Assembly (NCBI GenBank): GCA_021647205.1
Contig: JAKIVD010000016.1
Span: 19,559-83,558 of the forward strand
DNA: 64,000 nucleotides
From: Bacteroidales bacterium
GTDB lineage: Bacteria > Bacteroidota > Bacteroidia > Bacteroidales > F082
Reading direction: 5' to 3'
Part shown: one piece after another, positions 61,505 to 64,000 of the stretch
How positions within the stretch are numbered: the first letter of the stretch is position 1
Layout of the letters: each line of letters opens with the position of its first letter
Made by a program: the position numbers and the translations under genes
The notes under the pieces: model-generated
What the model saw: only the letters and a program-made list of their open reading frames with translations
Told to the model about the DNA's origin: nothing
The model's database searches: none

Positions 61505-62956
61505 ATGAAAAAAATTATCACTGCTGTCTTGTGTTTAGTTATCGCATCTACAGTCTTTTCAAACAACCTTCAAATTACCAGCGTATCCTGGGACCCGGCC
61601 TTGAGTCAAGTTAGTTTTGATATCAGTTGGGAAAACTCATGGCGCGATTCAACCGACGATTTTCACGATGCTGTATGGGTGTTTGTGAAATATGCCCCCA
61701 ACGGAGGGCCGGCCTGGAAGCATGCGAACATCAGCGCCGTAACCATCCCCGCCCCGTTAATGGCAACGGTGCCTTCCGACCAAAAAGGGGCTTTCGTCAG
61801 AAGGTCGGCAATGGGTTACGGAACCGTAACGGCAACCACCCTGACTTTCGATGTGCTGAATACCGACCTGGGGCCTTTTCCCGACTTCAAGGTCTTTGGT
61901 ATTGAGATGGTGAACATTCCCGGCGGGGCTTATTACCTCGGTGGTAGCGTGACCAGTGCATCCGATTATCACTTTCACCGGGGCGATGATGTGAATGAAG
62001 GCTTTTATGTGAATACCAGCGGCATACTTCCTTACGGTTCAACATCAGGCACATGGGCAACTACATCTTCATTTGGTTATACCACTGATATCCCGGCTGC
62101 TTATCCCAACGGTTTCGATCAGTTTTATGCCATGAAATATCCTGTTACCCAAGAACAATATGTTGAGTTTTTAAATACGCTGACCTTTGAGCAACAAAAC
62201 ACACGGACCGAGTCCGATCTCAATGCACTTACTGTTTCCACACAATATGTCATGTCTGGTATCGACACGGTTTATCCATTCTACAGAAACGGTATCAAAG
62301 CTGATTATACGATTACACCCGGATTTCCCGTGACATTTTTCTGTGACTTAAATGAAAACGGTGTCCCCAACGAAATTGATGACGGCCAAAACCTGGTTTG
62401 TAACTTTGTTAATTATGATGACTGGCTCGCCTATGCGGACTGGTCGGCCCTGCGGCCCCTGACCATGCTTGAGCATGAAAAAATGTGCCGTGGGCCCCTG
62501 AACCCGGTATTGGACGAAAGGGCATGGGGTATAGCCGGAACAACGGCAGAATATTCGTATTCAACGCTTACCAATCCCGGTGAACCCTCAGAGAGCCATC
62601 CTGCTGTGGGAAGCCCGGGGCTGTTTTTTTATTTTATATGCAGAGTCGGTATCGCAGCCACTTCTTCTTCCACCCGGCTTACTGCAAGTGCAGGCTATTA
62701 TGGCAATCTTCATTTATCAGCTTACACTGCTGATTTTTTTGTAGCTGCGGAAGCTGCAAACTATGGACTTGGTTTTACCGGTGTGCCGGGAGATGGCGTA
62801 CTCACCACCAGCGGTGACTACCTGAATGCCGACTGGAGTACTATAGGCGGTGGCAACGTCCGAAAAGGAAGAAATGCTCCTATTGTTGAAATAAGTAATG
62901 GCACCGGAGCTCCTCAGAGTCGCAATGCTCCTCAATCATTCCGCCTGGGCAGATAA
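61505..62956 (+). CDS. Secreted SUMF1-domain protein
   Basis: Exported protein (483 aa) with a signal peptide (MKKIITAVLCLVIASTVFSN), an N-terminal beta-rich domain (about 22-130; ITSVSWDPALSQVSFDISWE, VFVKYAPNGGPAWKHA), and a SUMF1/formylglycine-generating-enzyme-like domain (about 140-460) starting FGIEMVNIPGGAYYLGG, with FDQFYAMKYPVTQEQYVEFL and LRPLTMLEHEKMCRGP. It lacks the paired catalytic Cys of true sulfatase activators, so it is probably a structural or binding protein. It leads into the repeat protein after nine bases. Confidence 0.82.
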   Translation: MKKIITAVLCLVIASTVFSNNLQITSVSWDPALSQVSFDISWENSWRDSTDDFHDAVWVFVKYAPNGGPAWKHANISAVTIPAPLMATVPSDQKGAFVRRSAMGYGTVTATTLTFDVLNTDLGPFPDFKVFGIEMVNIPGGAYYLGGSVTSASDYHFHRGDDVNEGFYVNTSGILPYGSTSGTWATTSSFGYTTDIPAAYPNGFDQFYAMKYPVTQEQYVEFLNTLTFEQQNTRTESDLNALTVSTQYVMSGIDTVYPFYRNGIKADYTITPGFPVTFFCDLNENGVPNEIDDGQNLVCNFVNYDDWLAYADWSALRPLTMLEHEKMCRGPLNPVLDERAWGIAGTTAEYSYSTLTNPGEPSESHPAVGSPGLFFYFICRVGIAATSSSTRLTASAGYYGNLHLSAYTADFFVAAEAANYGLGFTGVPGDGVLTTSGDYLNADWSTIGGGNVRKGRNAPIVEISNGTGAPQSRNAPQSFRLGR

Positions 62957-62965
62957 GTCGTAAGC

Positions 62966-63739
62966 ATGAAAAGACTTTACTTTTTCGTTTTTTTTATTGT
63001 GTGGGCTGTCATGGCGGTTGGACAGCCTCCTGAAATCTATTTTGGTGGAATCGGGGATGGTTTTCACTTCGTTGCCCTCACGGCAGGCAGTACAATTTAC
63101 GGTGGTGGGGCTTCCGATGGTTTTGCTGCCGGTGAATACCTCCCGGGTACTTCCATCTTTGAAGGCGGGAACAGCGACGGTTTCGCGTCTAATTTGTACT
63201 TAAACCCCGCTTCAATTTTTGTTTCGGCAGCTTCCGACGGATTCAGCCTGAGCGCTTATTCCAATACCAACCTGATTACCCTGGGTGGAGACGGGGATGG
63301 CTTCTCAACAAGCCGGTACCTTAATACCAACCTGATTACCCTGGGTGGAGACGGGGATGGCTTTGATAGCGAAACGCTCCTGTATTACCACTACTGGACA
63401 GGCCTTGTCGGAACGGGCTGGCTCGTGGCTGGCAACTGGGTCAATAATATTGTGCCTGACGAAAATGCCCGCGTGATCATCCCGGCAGGGGTGCCCAATT
63501 TTCCGGGCGTGAATATCGGTACCTTTACAATTGGTGCAGCAAGCGGAAAATTCAAATGCCGCGAACTGCTGATTGAAGCGGCAGCCCAACTGACCACCCG
63601 GATCAATGCCGTCACCGAGATTTACAGCAAGGTTGAGATCAAAGGCCTGATGCTGGTGAAAAACCGTGCTGCAAATGCATTCAGAGTTATAGGCGGTACT
63701 GTCAACGTATCTTCGGGTGGTGAGTTGCGCCATGAGTGA
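62966..63739 (+). CDS. Secreted protein with 20-residue DGF repeats
   Basis: A 257-residue exported protein (signal peptide about 1-19, ending VGQ). From residue 30 there are five exact 20-residue units, each starting G/S-DGF, and a partial sixth. The two near 63263 and 63323 share 41 identical bases. After the repeats comes YWTGLVGTGWLVAGNWVNN and a beta-helix-like part (about 160-257). The stop follows GGELRHE with no sorting domain, so it may be cut short. Similar DGF/DGY repeats occur in secreted Bacteroidota proteins. Confidence 0.8.
   Translation: MKRLYFFVFFIVWAVMAVGQPPEIYFGGIGDGFHFVALTAGSTIYGGGASDGFAAGEYLPGTSIFEGGNSDGFASNLYLNPASIFVSAASDGFSLSAYSNTNLITLGGDGDGFSTSRYLNTNLITLGGDGDGFDSETLLYYHYWTGLVGTGWLVAGNWVNNIVPDENARVIIPAGVPNFPGVNIGTFTIGAASGKFKCRELLIEAAAQLTTRINAVTEIYSKVEIKGLMLVKNRAANAFRVIGGTVNVSSGGELRHE
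63263..63363 (+). repeat. Direct repeat of 41 bases, 60-base period
   Basis: 63263-63303 and 63323-63363 are identical, spaced by exactly one 60-base (20-residue) unit. This indicates recent duplication or conversion inside the repeat array. Confidence 0.85.
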
Positions 63740-63856
63740 GGGGATTTATTGAATCTTAGAAACCATTGTGTACAAAATGGGGCTGCTGCTTTTTTGAGAT
63801 ATTATTGTACTCGTTTGTGTACTCTAATTCGCAACACCATGCTTAGTTAAAACAAA

Positions 63857-63888
63857 AACCCTCATAACTTATTTGTTATGAGGGTTTT
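63857..63888 (-). terminator. Hairpin between the repeat-protein gene and tRNA-Pro
   Basis: AAACCCTCATAAC and GTTATGAGGGTTT pair perfectly (13 bases) around TTATTT. On the minus strand it is followed by a T-rich run and lies just past the tRNA 3' end, so it is the likely tRNA terminator. It could serve both strands. Nothing else was seen in 63740-63894. Confidence 0.75.
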
Positions 63889-63894
63889 ATTTTG

Positions 63895-63969
63895 TCGGGG
63901 TAGTAAGATTCGAACTTACGATCTCCTGCTCCCAAAGCAGGCGCCTTGACCGGACTGGGCCATACCCCG
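63895..63969 (-). tRNA. tRNA-Pro (TGG anticodon)
   Basis: The minus strand folds as a full cloverleaf: acceptor CGGGGTA/TACCCCG, anticodon stem CCTGC/GCAGG with loop TTTGGGA (anticodon TGG, reading CCA/CCG-type Pro codons), and T arm GTAAG-TTCGAAT-CTTAC. Discriminator base A; CCA is not encoded. Length 75. Confidence 0.93.
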
Positions 63970-64000
63970 TAGGTATTTTGCATTCACGTCCGCCTATGCT

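Noticed and set aside
63050..63375. Repeats as a CRISPR array
   Set aside because: The 60-base period is in frame and codes for a regular protein repeat; there are no distinct spacers or cas genes.

Overview
The window looks like chromosomal DNA from a free-living member of the Bacteroidota, probably the Bacteroidales/Marinilabiliales side. The evidence is type IX secretion (T9SS) genes (gldJ, a PorP/SprF protein, two porU-like sortases, porV), a T9SS C-terminal sorting domain, DUF4252, DUF5916 and DUF3179 proteins, a BlaI/BlaR pair whose BlaR-like protein ends in a TonB-like domain, and promoters of the Bacteroidota type (TTTG, about 20 bases, TAnnTTTG) with little sign of Shine-Dalgarno sites. 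I see no prophage, insertion sequence, CRISPR array or plasmid backbone. The only RNA gene found is a tRNA-Pro at the right edge.

Layout. 1-2275 (minus): exbB-exbD-tonB energy-transduction operon, with a promoter at the far left for a gene outside the window. 2555-4009 (plus): NhaD antiporter. 4060-9005 (minus): anmK, murF, gldJ and a PorP/SprF protein. 9199-18727 (plus): two tandem porU-like genes, porV and ispF. 18776-40638 (minus): a long run of envelope genes with about ten predicted outer-membrane barrels, a pentameric ligand-gated ion channel homologue, an AI-2E/PerM-type permease, four consecutive DUF1254/DUF1214 proteins, CorA, an HdeD-like protein and a PafA-like phosphatase. 40639-41225: a gene-free block of hairpins. 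41226-51259 (minus): a PAS/sigma-54 activator, a methyltransferase, an ABC exporter with two DUF4252 proteins and an ECF sigma/anti-sigma pair, carA, a DUF3179 lipoprotein and a cyclic-2,3-diphosphoglycerate-synthetase-like P-loop protein. 51580-57969 (plus): argS, a DUF5916 protein and blaI-blaR. 58132-60054 (minus): a seven-repeat secreted T9SS cargo. 60374-63739 (plus): a SMUG-like glycosylase, a SUMF1-domain protein and a 20-residue-repeat protein. 63895-63969 (minus): tRNA-Pro.

How the genes fit together. The gldJ/porP/porU/porV block is outer-membrane secretion and sortase machinery; the protein at 58132-60054 is a likely client. anmK and murF connect peptidoglycan recycling and synthesis. 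The 18.8-40.6 kb stretch is the least explained part: many small periplasmic or outer-membrane proteins surround one inner-membrane channel and the DUF1254 quartet. The most unusual items are the tandem porU pair, the ion channel, the DUF1254 quartet, the near-leaderless promoters at carA and the left edge, and several families of intergenic hairpins.
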